Shown piece by piece: positions 7,285 to 18,749 of a stretch of DNA of 64,000 bases. Numbering within the stretch: position 1 is the stretch's first letter; every line of letters begins with the position of its first letter. Both the position numbers and the translations under genes were made by a program. This DNA comes from Deltaproteobacteria bacterium (GTDB taxonomy: Bacteria; Myxococcota_A; UBA9042; PHBI01): positions 248,001 to 312,000 of the forward strand of contig JACKFA010000011.1 of the NCBI GenBank assembly GCA_020632715.1, given 5' to 3'. The notes below the pieces were generated by a model. The model searched no databases. It was not told the DNA's origin and saw only the letters and a list, made by a program, of their open reading frames with translations.

Positions 7285-8265
7285 TCACGGCTTGGCGCAG
7301 AAGCGGACGGCGCGGTACGGCGGGAGGTTGTCGGCCATGGCGGCGCTCGCGTCGTGGGTGTGGGCGCCGGCGCTCGCGACGTCGCCGGAGGCGGCTGCCG
7401 GGTGGTTGTGGTAGATCGCGCTCGCGGCGAACTGTCCGGAGCTGCAGCTCTGGCCGGAGACGACCGACGCGGAGCCGCTGGCGCAGGCCATGGTGGGCAT
7501 CCAGGTGGCGAGGCCGGCGCCGCCGGAGAGCTTGTCGGTGGTGATGGTGAGGGGGGTGCCGCTGTGGGTGTGGGCGCCGGCCTGGGCGATGGTGATGGTG
7601 TGGCCGTGCTGGGCGGCGCCGCCGGTCGCGCCGATGGCGTAGGCGGGGCCGGCGCCGACGGGGAAGCGGCCGGCGAGCTCGGTGGCTTCGGTCCAGCCGG
7701 CGGGGCAGGTCCCGAGGAACATGAGGACGGCGCCGCTCGGGAGGGGGTCGCCGGTGGTGGTCGTGCCGCTCGCGGCCTCGAGGGCGCGGACGCGGGCGGC
7801 GAGGGCCTCGAGGGCGGCCTGGGCGTCGGTGGCGCCGAGTTGCGAGGAGGCGTCGTCGAGCTCGACGCCGGCGGCCGGGACGCGCTGCGCGCGGAGGGCG
7901 CTCGCGGCGTAGGGGGCGGCCGCGAGGGGGGACCGGTCGAGCTCGACGCCGTCGGCGAGGATGACCGCGAGCTCGGCGTCGTCGGTGGCGGCGAGGACGG
8001 CGGCGAGGGAGGCGTCGTCGGGGTCGGTGGGGAGGGCGACGGCGAAGCGGCCCTGGACGAGGTCCACGGGGACGTTCTCCTCCCACGCGGGCTGGGTGGC
8101 GCCGGCGCCGTCGTAGACGCGGAACGTGACGACCTGCGTGCCCTCGGCCGGGGCGCCGGCGGCGTCGTAGAGGACGCCCTGCGCGCCGAGCTGCCAGGGG
8201 GAGGCGGAGGCGGTGGTGGTGAGGAGGAGGGTGAGGGTGAGGGAAGGGAGGAGGGAGCGGGTCAT
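7285..8265 (-). CDS. Exported protein with phage tail-collar-like C-terminus
   Basis: A 326-aa protein with a signal peptide and an N-terminal domain of about 130 residues found in secreted myxobacterial proteins (Y-D-A-A-G-A-P-A near the start). A C-terminal half follows that resembles phage tail-collar and tail-fibre receptor modules: P-A-G-W-T-E near residue 190, several H-x-H pairs, and the closing N-L-P-P-Y-R-A-V-R-F-C. No other phage genes are nearby and it has a signal peptide, so it is probably a co-opted surface domain. The second ATG (8265) was chosen because GGAG lies 6 nt before it; the ATG at 8271 directly abuts GGAG. Confidence 0.75.
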   Translation of the reverse strand: MTRSLLPSLTLTLLLTTTASASPWQLGAQGVLYDAAGAPAEGTQVVTFRVYDGAGATQPAWEENVPVDLVQGRFAVALPTDPDDASLAAVLAATDDAELAVILADGVELDRSPLAAAPYAASALRAQRVPAAGVELDDASSQLGATDAQAALEALAARVRALEAASGTTTTGDPLPSGAVLMFLGTCPAGWTEATELAGRFPVGAGPAYAIGATGGAAQHGHTITIAQAGAHTHSGTPLTITTDKLSGGAGLATWMPTMACASGSASVVSGQSCSSGQFAASAIYHNHPAAASGDVASAGAHTHDASAAMADNLPPYRAVRFCAKP

Positions 8266-8335
8266 CGACATCTCCGGTCGCAAGAAAAGCAATGAAACAA
8301 AAGCGGAATCACCGAACCCCACCACCACCCGAACC

Positions 8336-8354
8336 ACGACCGGGGGTCGTTTTT
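8336..8354. repeat. Palindrome ACGACC-GGG-GGTCGT followed by T5
   Basis: A 15-bp palindrome (8336-8350) followed by TTTTT on the plus strand. The identical 15-mer, in reverse, occurs at 15968-15982, and its core GACCGGGGGTC is repeated elsewhere between genes. It is terminator-like in form for plus-strand transcripts, but both flanking genes are on the minus strand. Confidence 0.45.
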
Positions 8355-8408
8355 CTGGCCGCTTTTCGAGCTGATGGGCCGTTTATTTTATCGCCCACAT
8401 CCTCCTGA

Positions 8409-11381
<2,973 letters not shown>

Positions 11382-11448
11382 GGGTTCCTCCACAGGGCCT
11401 GAAGACGCGCTCATGCCCACAGTGACGGAGTCGGCGCCGCATCTTCAA

Positions 11449-11464
11449 TGAGCATGGGTGCTCG
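11449..11464. promoter_or_regulatory. TGAGCA-N4-TGCTC palindrome (site 1)
   Basis: TGAGCATGGGTGCTCG has the same half-sites as four other intergenic palindromes in this window, with one mismatch in the last base. It lies between divergent genes, 67 bp before the TSP3 protease start and 128 bp before the kinase start. Confidence 0.55.
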
Positions 11465-11530
11465 TTCGGCGGCGGCGGCCCGGCGGGGGTGTGCGCGCTC
11501 GCACGGCGCGGATTTGCGGGCGGTTTCGGT

Positions 11531-11560
11531 TTGACCGGGGGTCGCGTGGCCGCCTAGAGT
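11531..11560 (+). promoter_or_regulatory. Sigma-70-type promoter for the kinase gene
   Basis: TTGACC at 11531-11536 and TAGAGT at 11555-11560 are separated by 18 bp, in front of the ATG at 11593. The -35 box is part of the recurring TTGACCGGGGGTC block also seen upstream of the surface lipoproteins at 28694 and 30463. Confidence 0.45.
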
Positions 11561-11592
11561 TCAACTGCTCATTGCCTCTACGTCCCCCCGAC

Positions 11593-14500
11593 ATGCCGAA
11601 CCACTCCACGTTCGTCTCCGACGACAGCCACCGGGCCGCGTCGCCTGCCGATGGCCGGGCGCGCGACGACGTCGTGTTGCCGGAGCGCGTCGGCCCCTAT
11701 CGGATCGAGGGCCTCGTCGGGCGCGGTGGCATGGGCGAGGTCTACCGGGCCTGGGACCCGCGCCTCCAGCGCACCGTGGCGATCAAGCGGATCCTCCCGT
11801 CGCGCGACGGGACCCTCGCCCGCGCGCGGTTCTGGCGCGAGGCGCGCGCGCTCGCGGCGGTGCACCACCCGGGGCTCGTGACGCTCCACGACATCGGGGA
11901 GGACGGTGGCGCCCTCTACCTCGCGATGGAGCTCGTCGAGGGGGCGCCGGCCTCGGCGCTCGCGGGGCCGTGGCCGCCCGAGGAGGCGGCGACGGTCGGG
12001 CGGGCCGTGGCGCTCGCGCTCGGCGCGGCGCACGCGGTGGGGGTGATCCACCGCGACGTGAAGCCGTCGAACGTGCTGGTCGGGCGCGACGGGCGCGCGC
12101 GCGTCATCGACTTCGGCCTCGCGCGCCGCGTGGACGACGGCGAGGCGCTGACCACGGCGGGGACGCTGACGGGGACGCTGTCGTACATGGCTCCCGAGCA
12201 GATCGCGGGGGCGCCGCTGACGCCGGCGACCGACGTGTTCTCGCTCGGCGCGACCCTCTACGCGCTGCTCGTCGGGCAGAGCCCGTTCAGCCGGGACAGC
12301 ACGGAGGCGACGGCGGCGGCGGTGCTGGTGGCGTCGTTCGAGCCGCTGGCGACGGCGCGCCCCGGGGTGCCTGCCGCGCTGGCCGCGGTGGTCGAGGCGT
12401 GTCTCGCGCGGGACCCGAAGGCGCGCCCGGCGGATGGGGCGGCGCTCGGGGCGGCGCTCGAGGCGGTCGCGGAGGAGCTCGGCTGGGCGCTCGGCGAGGA
12501 CGCGCTCGCGGCGCGGGTGGTGGCGTCCGGTGTGGTGGCTCCGGCGGCGTCGAGCGGGCCTGGGCGGCGGCGGCGGCGGCGCTGGGGGCGCGCGGCGGCG
12601 GTGATGACGGGCGCGGCGGTGGGCGCGGCGGTCCTGGCGGCGCTCGCGCTCACAGGGCCCGGAGAGGAGGCGGCGAGAGGGCCGGCGACGAGCGCGACGG
12701 CGGTCTCTGCGGCCGCGCCGGGCGCGGCGACGCCCGCGCAGGCGGCGTTGGCCGGGCTGCGGCGGATGCACCGGCGCGTGCTCGCGGTCGTGCCAGGCGG
12801 GGCCGAGCCCGGCGCGGCGCTCGTGGCCGACGCGCTCGCGACGTACCTCGGGTGGGCGCCGGAGGGGGTGGTGTCGGTCCCACGGCGGGAGCTTCTCGCG
12901 CGCGCGGACGAGGACGGTGATCTCGCGGCGGAGGCGCGCGACGCCGCGCTCGCGGCGCCGGAGCACCCCGCGCACGTCGACGCGGTCGGCGTCGTGACGA
13001 CGACGCGGGCCGGTGGGGTGGTGCGGGCGCGGATCGTGTGGCGGACGCCGGGCGGGGACCTCGAGCTCGGCGCGCTCGAGGCGGAGGCGCCGGCGGGGGC
13101 GCCGCTCGAGGTGGCGCGCGCGTTGGCGGCGCGGTCGCTCGCGTTCCTGGAGGTGGCCGACGCGCCGGCGGAGCTACCACGGATGACCTCCTCGGCGGTG
13201 GCGTATCACGCCTGGATGGAGGCCGTGGAGGCGCTGCACGCGGAGCACTTCCGGGGGCTGACGCGGGCGGTGGAGGAGGCGCTGCGGGCGGACCCGGCGT
13301 TCGCGCCGGCGCTCGCGCTCGGGGTGATGCTCGCGCTCGCGAGCGACCAGCCGGAGGAGGCGAAGGCGCTGCTCGGGCGGCTCGAGGCGGTCGGGGACGC
13401 GGCGCCGCCGCAGGTGCGGAGCTTCGCGACCTACCTCGCGGCGCAGGCCGAGCCGGCGGGGACGCTCGACGCGCGGCGGGCGCTCCTCACGCACCTCGAG
13501 CGCTTCCCGCGGGACCTGACGGCGGCGCTCGAGCTGTTGTCGATGGACTTCCGGGCGATCGGGGCGGGGAAGCTGCGGCGCGCGGCGGACGAGGCGGACG
13601 AGCTGCTCGCGCGGGCGCCGCGGACGCCGCTCGCGGCGTCGAAGCTGGCGCGGGCGCTGGCGTGGACGGGGGACGCGGACGGGGCGCGGGCGCTGCTGGC
13701 GGCGCGGGGGCTGACGGCGCGGACGCCGGGGATGGCGTCGGTGTTCGGGGAGCTGGCCCTCTACGACCGCGACTACGCCTCGGCGGAGGCGCTGTTCGAG
13801 CGGTCGCGCGAGCGGGACGGGGAGATGACGTTCTACGCGGCGCACATGCGGATGGCGGCGCGGATGCTGTCGGGGCGGTGCTGGGAGGCGGTGGTCGACG
13901 GGCGCGGGATGCTGGACGCGGCGCGGTCGACGGGGGACCGGCTCGGCATCGATTGGACCTACTTCCTCTGGTACAACGCGCTGATGTGCGCGGGGCGGCC
14001 GGCGGAGGCGCGGACGGCCGTCGAGGAGTGGGCGGCGCGGACGGGGACGACGACGGCGGCGACGAGCTATCGCGGCTACGTGTGGTACGCGGACCTGGCG
14101 CTCGGCGAGGTGGCGCGCGTGCGGGAGGAGACGTGGGCGGCCGTCGAGGGGGGGCGGCCGTCGGTGCAGGCGGCGGAGGTCCTCGCGCAGATCGGGGACG
14201 ACGCGGCGCGTCTGAGGCGGGCCGCGGGGGCGCTCGCGGAGGAGCTGACGGGGCAGATGGAGGACTCGACCGCCTCGCAGACGGCGAAGCTGGAGCGGGC
14301 GCGGCGCGGGCTCCTCGCGCGGGCGGACCTGCTCGACGGGCGGGTGGACGAGGCGCTCGACGCGTTCGAGCAGCTGGCGGGCGGCTGGCGCGACGCGATC
14401 CTCGGGGAGGGGGACCTGTTCGAGCGGGCGCGGTGGGGACAGGCGCTGGCGAAGGCGCAGGACGACGCGGGGCGCGCGTCAGCGGCGGAGATCACGTGGA

Positions 14501-14664
14501 AGAAGGTGCTGGGGCTCGGCTACGAGCGGCTCCTCGCGATGGAGGTGACGCTCGCGGCGACGCGCCGGCTGGGTAGCGAGGCGACGACGGCGGCGGGAGC
14601 GGCGGGAGCGGCGTCCGACGTGGCGCGCACTGTTGACGATGTGGCGCGTCCGACGCGCGAATAG
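11593..14664 (+). CDS. Membrane Ser/Thr protein kinase with TPR-like tail
   Basis: A 1023-aa Hanks-type kinase. The catalytic domain covers about residues 36-300: Gly loop GRGGMGEV (43-50), ATP lysine K65, catalytic loop HRDVKPSN (153-160), DFG (173-175) and an A-P-E motif in the activation segment. A run of arginines precedes a single transmembrane helix (about 345-368). The remaining 650 residues are Ala/Leu/Glu-rich helices with TPR-like periodicity, probably outside the cytoplasm. The fold resembles myxobacterial kinases that sense signals through repeat domains. The N-terminal 30 residues are disordered. A sigma-70-like promoter and one TGAGCA palindrome lie upstream. The target is unknown. 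Confidence 0.92.
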   Translation: MPNHSTFVSDDSHRAASPADGRARDDVVLPERVGPYRIEGLVGRGGMGEVYRAWDPRLQRTVAIKRILPSRDGTLARARFWREARALAAVHHPGLVTLHDIGEDGGALYLAMELVEGAPASALAGPWPPEEAATVGRAVALALGAAHAVGVIHRDVKPSNVLVGRDGRARVIDFGLARRVDDGEALTTAGTLTGTLSYMAPEQIAGAPLTPATDVFSLGATLYALLVGQSPFSRDSTEATAAAVLVASFEPLATARPGVPAALAAVVEACLARDPKARPADGAALGAALEAVAEELGWALGEDALAARVVASGVVAPAASSGPGRRRRRRWGRAAAVMTGAAVGAAVLAALALTGPGEEAARGPATSATAVSAAAPGAATPAQAALAGLRRMHRRVLAVVPGGAEPGAALVADALATYLGWAPEGVVSVPRRELLARADEDGDLAAEARDAALAAPEHPAHVDAVGVVTTTRAGGVVRARIVWRTPGGDLELGALEAEAPAGAPLEVARALAARSLAFLEVADAPAELPRMTSSAVAYHAWMEAVEALHAEHFRGLTRAVEEALRADPAFAPALALGVMLALASDQPEEAKALLGRLEAVGDAAPPQVRSFATYLAAQAEPAGTLDARRALLTHLERFPRDLTAALELLSMDFRAIGAGKLRRAADEADELLARAPRTPLAASKLARALAWTGDADGARALLAARGLTARTPGMASVFGELALYDRDYASAEALFERSRERDGEMTFYAAHMRMAARMLSGRCWEAVVDGRGMLDAARSTGDRLGIDWTYFLWYNALMCAGRPAEARTAVEEWAARTGTTTAATSYRGYVWYADLALGEVARVREETWAAVEGGRPSVQAAEVLAQIGDDAARLRRAAGALAEELTGQMEDSTASQTAKLERARRGLLARADLLDGRVDEALDAFEQLAGGWRDAILGEGDLFERARWGQALAKAQDDAGRASAAEITWKKVLGLGYERLLAMEVTLAATRRLGSEATTAAGAAGAASDVARTVDDVARPTRE

Positions 14665-14689
14665 GCGCGAGGAACGGGTGGAAGGCGGA

Positions 14690-14807
14690 GGTGACACGCT
14701 CGCGGCGCGGTTTGACACGTTTTTCGTGTCAGGGTGCGCTGGTTGGTCGGCCACTTGAGCCACCGAGAGAGCACCGCGTTGCAGTGACGTGTCAGATCTC
14801 GTGTCAG
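14690..14807. repeat. REP-like cluster of TGACACG/CGTGTCA words before the transposase gene
   Basis: A perfect hairpin TGACACG-TTTTT-CGTGTCA lies at 14713-14731. Two direct copies of CGTGTCAG follow at 14789-14796 and 14800-14807, 11 bp apart, and GTGACACG also occurs at 14691. The stretch is more AT-rich than its neighbours. Short palindromes next to a RAYT-type transposase are typical REP elements, which are this enzyme family's substrates. They could instead be operator half-sites. Confidence 0.5.
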
Positions 14808-14884
14808 TCGCGAACGACGACCCCACAACCATTTGAAATAAATAAACTATGGCACTGGCATGCCGATTGAAGCTGTCCTGTGTC

Positions 14885-15790
14885 ATGACGCTGCAACGAG
14901 AGATCTTGCCGGACACGACGCGCTTTCTGACGCGGGTATGTGTGGGTCGGGAGCACTTGCTACAGGCAACGAAGATCGTGAATCACACGTTCGAGTACCT
15001 GCTCGCGGTCGGAGCGAAGCGGTTCGACATCGGGGTGGTGGCGTATGTGGCGATGAGTGACCATTACCACCTGGTCGTGCACGATTTTGCGGGGAGGATG
15101 CCGGCGTTCACCGAGTGGTTCAACGCGCAGCTGGCGAGGTCGTTGAACTGCGTGCGGGGTCGCTGGGGTTCGATGTGGGAGGGGGAGCAGCCGAATCAGC
15201 CGGAGATCGCGGATGGGGAGAAGGTGCTCGACAAGATGGCGTACACGTTGGCGAACCCGACGCTCTCCGGGCTCGTGGCGGAGAGCGCGACTTGGGTCGG
15301 GGCACGGAGCGGTGTAGGCGCGATGGGACGCGAGCGAGTGATCCCGAGGCCGCGGGGCGTGGCGTACTTCGACCGGGGGTCGTTGCCGGAGGAGGCGGTG
15401 TTACAGTTGATCGTGCCGCCGCTGCTGGCGCATCTTGGTCCGGAGGAGGTTTCGCAGCGCCTCCGAGAGGCGGTTGCGAAGATGGAGGCGGAGAAGCAGC
15501 GAGACATGGCGGCTCAAGGCCGCCGCTTCATGGGAGCACGGCGGGTCGGCGCGTTGAGCTGGCGGCGGCGCGCGACGACGCCCTTGCCACGGGGGCGCTG
15601 GCGGGTCGTAAAGCCTCTGGTGCTTGCCTCGAGCATACGAGATCGCGAGCTCGTGCTGAGAAGGATCCGCCACTTCCGCGCGGCGTACGCCGTCGCCCGG
15701 AGCGCGCTCTTGAGAGGCGAGCGGCAGGTGTTCCCACCGGGCACGTACTGGCTGAGAGTCCATCTCGGAGTACCGACCCAGCCTTCATAG
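14885..15790 (+). CDS. REP-associated tyrosine (Y1) transposase, RAYT-like
   Basis: A 301-aa protein. The N-terminal 130 residues match the IS200-like Y1 transposase domain: an HxH metal site (H60-Y-H62 in M-S-D-H-Y-H-L-V-V) and the nucleophile region A-Y-T-L-A-N-P with Tyr120. RAYT enzymes cut single-stranded DNA at REP palindromes, and short palindromes lie just upstream (14713-14807). A basic C-terminal extension of about 170 residues is longer than in IS200 TnpA. It is a single copy with no terminal repeats seen, so it may be domesticated. ATG at 14885 was chosen at the domain border; ATG at 14849 adds 12 residues. The gene has more A and T than its neighbours, which hints at transfer. 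Confidence 0.8.
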   Translation: MTLQREILPDTTRFLTRVCVGREHLLQATKIVNHTFEYLLAVGAKRFDIGVVAYVAMSDHYHLVVHDFAGRMPAFTEWFNAQLARSLNCVRGRWGSMWEGEQPNQPEIADGEKVLDKMAYTLANPTLSGLVAESATWVGARSGVGAMGRERVIPRPRGVAYFDRGSLPEEAVLQLIVPPLLAHLGPEEVSQRLREAVAKMEAEKQRDMAAQGRRFMGARRVGALSWRRRATTPLPRGRWRVVKPLVLASSIRDRELVLRRIRHFRAAYAVARSALLRGERQVFPPGTYWLRVHLGVPTQPS

Positions 15791-16095
15791 CTGGGTCTGG
15801 TCGGAGAGGAATGGTCAGGCGGGCGACAATGTCGCGTCGCCGTCGTTTGCCCAGGGCCGGATATTTCGGTGGGAATCGGCATGCCCGGACGCCTGGTCGA
15901 CGTCCTGAAGGCGCGCCAGGCGACATGAACGGCCAAATCAGTGCCGGATTCTCGCCATCCTCGTTCCACGACCCCCGGTCGTTTCCTTCTGTCCTGCTAA
16001 CACCGGTTCGCGACCCCCGGTCGTTCTTCGCGTTCTTGTCGCCGTCACCCCCTCCCTTCGGTCGCTCTCGGACCGGGCCCCAGCACTCCGCGACG
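15791..16095. other. Gap between convergent genes with two repeat hairpins
   Basis: The 305-bp spacer holds two copies of the GACCCCCGGTC palindrome: ACGACCCCCGGTCGT at 15968-15982 followed by TTTCCTTCT, and GCGACCCCCGGTCGT at 16010-16024 followed by TCTTCG. Both could end rightward transcription from the transposase gene. No protein gene is seen. Confidence 0.5.
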
Positions 16096-17694
16096 CTATC
16101 GATCCATCCCCTCTTCGGGCGGCCCGAGGTAGCGCGCCAGCTCCAGCGCCACCCCGAGGAGCGCGTTGTTCCCGCGCAGCCCGAGCTTGTCGCAGATCCG
16201 CGCCCGGTGGTTCTGCACCGTCCGCACGCTCACGAAGAGCCGCCGCCCGATCTGCCGGCTCGTCTGGTTCAGCGCCAGGTGCTGCAGCACGATCCGCTCC
16301 GCCCGCGTCAGCGTCGGCAGCCCCTCGACCACGCTCTTCGGCGTCCCGGCCGGGATCCCGACCTCCTCCGCCTCCCTCGCCGCCGCCTCCGCCGCCGCAC
16401 GCGGCGCCTCCTCGCGCGCCCCCGCCGGCGCCTCCACCGCCCGCAACACCGGCGCCGTCACCCAGCTCCCCGGCGACGCCACCACCGCCTGCCAAAGCCT
16501 CGCGTCGAGCGCCCTCACCCCGCCGTCGAACGGCCCCGCGAGGAGCCGCTCCACGAGCTCCGGCGCCACCCGCGCGCGCCCCGCCTCGTCGAGGAACCGC
16601 GCCGCCACGTCCGCGTGCTCCGGCAACCCCACCCGCAGGAGATGCGCTGCCAACATCGGCACGTCCTCCACCCGCTCCGCGAGCCCCGGCACCCGCAGCA
16701 CGTGCCGGAACCGCGCCAGGAACCCGACCGGCAGCACCGCCGGGTCCGCGTCGAGCGTCGCGACGACCCGCACGTCGGCATGCCGCGCCCTCGCCTCCCC
16801 GACCCGGTAATACGCACCCGCGTCCATGAACCGCCCGAGGGTCACCAACACCTGCTCCGCCACCGGGCCCACGTCGTCGAGCAGCAGCGTCCCCCCATCC
16901 GCCTCGCCGACCAGCCCGCGCGCCGCCTCGCCCTCGGCGCCCTCCTCGCCGAAGAGCTCGGCCGCGAGCACCTCGTGCGGGATCGCCGCCACGTCGCGCG
17001 CCACGAACGGCCCCGCCGCCCGCGCGCTCGCCGCGTGCACCGCCCGCGCCGCGAGCTCCTTCCCCGCCCCCGTCGGGCCGCAGACGAGGACGTGCCCCTC
17101 GCCCTGCGCCACGCACGCGATCGCGTCCCGCAGCGCCCACACGACCGGGCTCTCCCCGACGATCCCGTGCTCGTCGGGCTCTCCGAACGCGTGCAGCGCC
17201 GCGTCGTCGAGGTGCAGGAGCCCCGCCAGCGCCGCCGGCCGCCGCGCGCAGTAAAGCACGAGCTGCCCCTCGACCACGACCGCCTCGCCCACCCCCACGA
17301 CGGCGTGCGAGGTCTCCGCGCCGCGCACCCACATGGCCCGCTTCCCATGGTTCTCGACCGCCAGCCGCTCCGCGTCGAGGCGCCGCACGTGCAGCTGCTC
17401 CCGCGACAGCCGCCGCGCCCCGAGCGGCGCGGTGACCGCGTTCCGGCCCGGCCGCTGCCGCACGAGCCCGGCCCGCACGTGCTCGAAGTCCATCGGCGGC
17501 TCGTCGCCGCGCCCCACGACGAACGCCCGCCCGTCCCCGGGCGCCACCACGACCACCTCGCCGACCCGCTCGGGCTCGTCGCGACACCACGCCACCACCA
17601 GCGCGAGCCCCTCGTCCGGCCCGGCCTCCGCGCGCCCGAACGTCCCCGTCACGTCCTCGGTCGTGTCCGACCGCCCCAGCGAGTACTGCGCCAT
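16096..17694 (-). CDS. FHA - AAA+ - LuxR-type HTH regulator lacking GAFTGA
   Basis: A 532-aa regulator. Residues about 45-145 look like an FHA phosphothreonine-binding domain (F-V-V-G-R, then L-S-R-E-Q-L). A sigma-54-activator-like AAA+ domain follows (about 175-390) with Walker A GPTGAGKE (206-213), an ELFG box and Walker B TLLLDDVG (269-276). The sigma-54 contact motif GAFTGA, expected just after ELFG, is replaced by unrelated residues. The C-terminal 60 residues are a LuxR/GerE helix-turn-helix (R-T-V-Q-N-H near 500) instead of a Fis-type one. It probably no longer works with sigma-54. FHA suggests input from a Ser/Thr kinase such as the one at 11593. Start ATG has an AGGAG box; a TGAGCA palindrome lies 153 bp upstream. 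Confidence 0.82.
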   Translation of the reverse strand: MAQYSLGRSDTTEDVTGTFGRAEAGPDEGLALVVAWCRDEPERVGEVVVVAPGDGRAFVVGRGDEPPMDFEHVRAGLVRQRPGRNAVTAPLGARRLSREQLHVRRLDAERLAVENHGKRAMWVRGAETSHAVVGVGEAVVVEGQLVLYCARRPAALAGLLHLDDAALHAFGEPDEHGIVGESPVVWALRDAIACVAQGEGHVLVCGPTGAGKELAARAVHAASARAAGPFVARDVAAIPHEVLAAELFGEEGAEGEAARGLVGEADGGTLLLDDVGPVAEQVLVTLGRFMDAGAYYRVGEARARHADVRVVATLDADPAVLPVGFLARFRHVLRVPGLAERVEDVPMLAAHLLRVGLPEHADVAARFLDEAGRARVAPELVERLLAGPFDGGVRALDARLWQAVVASPGSWVTAPVLRAVEAPAGAREEAPRAAAEAAAREAEEVGIPAGTPKSVVEGLPTLTRAERIVLQHLALNQTSRQIGRRLFVSVRTVQNHRARICDKLGLRGNNALLGVALELARYLGPPEEGMDR

Positions 17695-17847
17695 TTCCTG
17701 TCTCCTGCTCCGTCTGCGCCCGGAGAGACGACCACCGCCGCGCGATCCAAAACACCCACGTCACGCCCATGGCGCCATCGCGCGCCCTCCGAGTCAACCT
17801 ACGCCCTCGTCCGCGCGCAACGGCCCACTCCCATCGCGCGGCCTCTT

Positions 17848-17863
17848 TGAGCACTCCTGCTCA
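17848..17863. promoter_or_regulatory. TGAGCA-N4-TGCTCA palindrome (site 2)
   Basis: TGAGCACTCCTGCTCA, perfect 6+4+6 palindrome, lies 153 bp upstream of the FHA-AAA-LuxR regulator start and downstream of the barrel gene ending at 17986. Confidence 0.65.
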
Positions 17864-17985
17864 CGGCCCGCGCGCGGCCCCGCGCTGCGCGTGCCGATCG
17901 GCCGCCCCCCGAGACGACGAAGGGGGCGCCGGTGTCGACGCCCCCTCCCCTACCCGAGCGACCGCGCCACGGCGCGCGGGCGCTG

Positions 17986-18738
17986 CTAGAACACGTAGCC
18001 GACGCCGATCCGCACGACGTTCTCGAAGTCCTCGACCGCCTCGACCGGCCACTTCGTCAGGTCCGTCTCGTCCTCGGCCCCGTCGCGCGCCCGCTCCGCG
18101 CTCGTCCACTCCCCGAAGAACTCGAGCTTCGTGTCGTCCCCGAGGTCCGCGAACACCGACGCCCGCAGCGCGTACACGTCGAGCCCCGTCTTCTTCGTCC
18201 AGTCGTTGCTCGCCTCCGACGGCGTCCACGTCCCCCGCACCTCGAGGTACGCCTCCTGCGTCAAGAGCATGAGCACCCGCAACCGCGCGTAGCCATAGGC
18301 GTGCTGCACGCTGAAGCCGCCGCCGAGCGAGAACGTGAACAGCGTCGTCATCGTCCCCCCGCTCCCGAGCTTCAGGAGCGTGATCGGGAACCCGACCGAC
18401 ATGTCGAACACGAGCGGCCCCTGCGTCCACTCGCCCCCGTTCGGGTCCTCGCCGTCGAACTGCTCGTACCCGATGTCCGTCGCGAACTCGAACCCCATCC
18501 AGTTCCCGAGCGCCGTCTCGTCGACCAGCATCCCCACCTCGAAGTGCGCCGCGAGCCCGAACCCGCCGCCTCCGAGCCGACTCCCGAACATCGCCGAGCC
18601 GCCGACCGACATCTCGCCGACCCCGAGCAGCCCCTGCGCCCGCGCGCCTCGCTCGCCCAACCCCTGCGCCGCGAGCGCGAGGAGAGCGACGAACAGCCCC
18701 AACAACGCCTTCTTCATCATCGTCTTCGTCGTCGTCAT
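17986..18738 (-). CDS. Outer-membrane beta-barrel-like protein
   Basis: A 250-aa protein with a signal peptide (Lys-rich start M-T-T-T-K-T-M-M-K-K, hydrophobic core, cut near A-R-A). Alternating hydrophobic and polar strands follow with many Gly and aromatic residues, ending in V-V-R-I-G-V-G-Y-V-F. A C-terminal Phe is the usual signal for barrel insertion by BAM. No family is recognised. The start lies 11 bp after the stop of the related upstream gene, with AGGAGGG overlapping that stop, so the two form an operon. Confidence 0.8.
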   Translation of the reverse strand: MTTTKTMMKKALLGLFVALLALAAQGLGERGARAQGLLGVGEMSVGGSAMFGSRLGGGGFGLAAHFEVGMLVDETALGNWMGFEFATDIGYEQFDGEDPNGGEWTQGPLVFDMSVGFPITLLKLGSGGTMTTLFTFSLGGGFSVQHAYGYARLRVLMLLTQEAYLEVRGTWTPSEASNDWTKKTGLDVYALRASVFADLGDDTKLEFFGEWTSAERARDGAEDETDLTKWPVEAVEDFENVVRIGVGYVF

Positions 18739-18749
18739 CGCTCGCCCTC

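Noticed and set aside
7285..8265. Prophage tail fragment
   Set aside because: A signal peptide and no other phage gene nearby; more likely a co-opted receptor-like domain.
8383..8400. Five-codon frame (Met-Trp-Ala-Ile-Lys) after AGGAGG upstream of the collar-like gene
   Set aside because: The Shine-Dalgarno sequence directly abuts the ATG and there is no attenuator-like structure tied to it.
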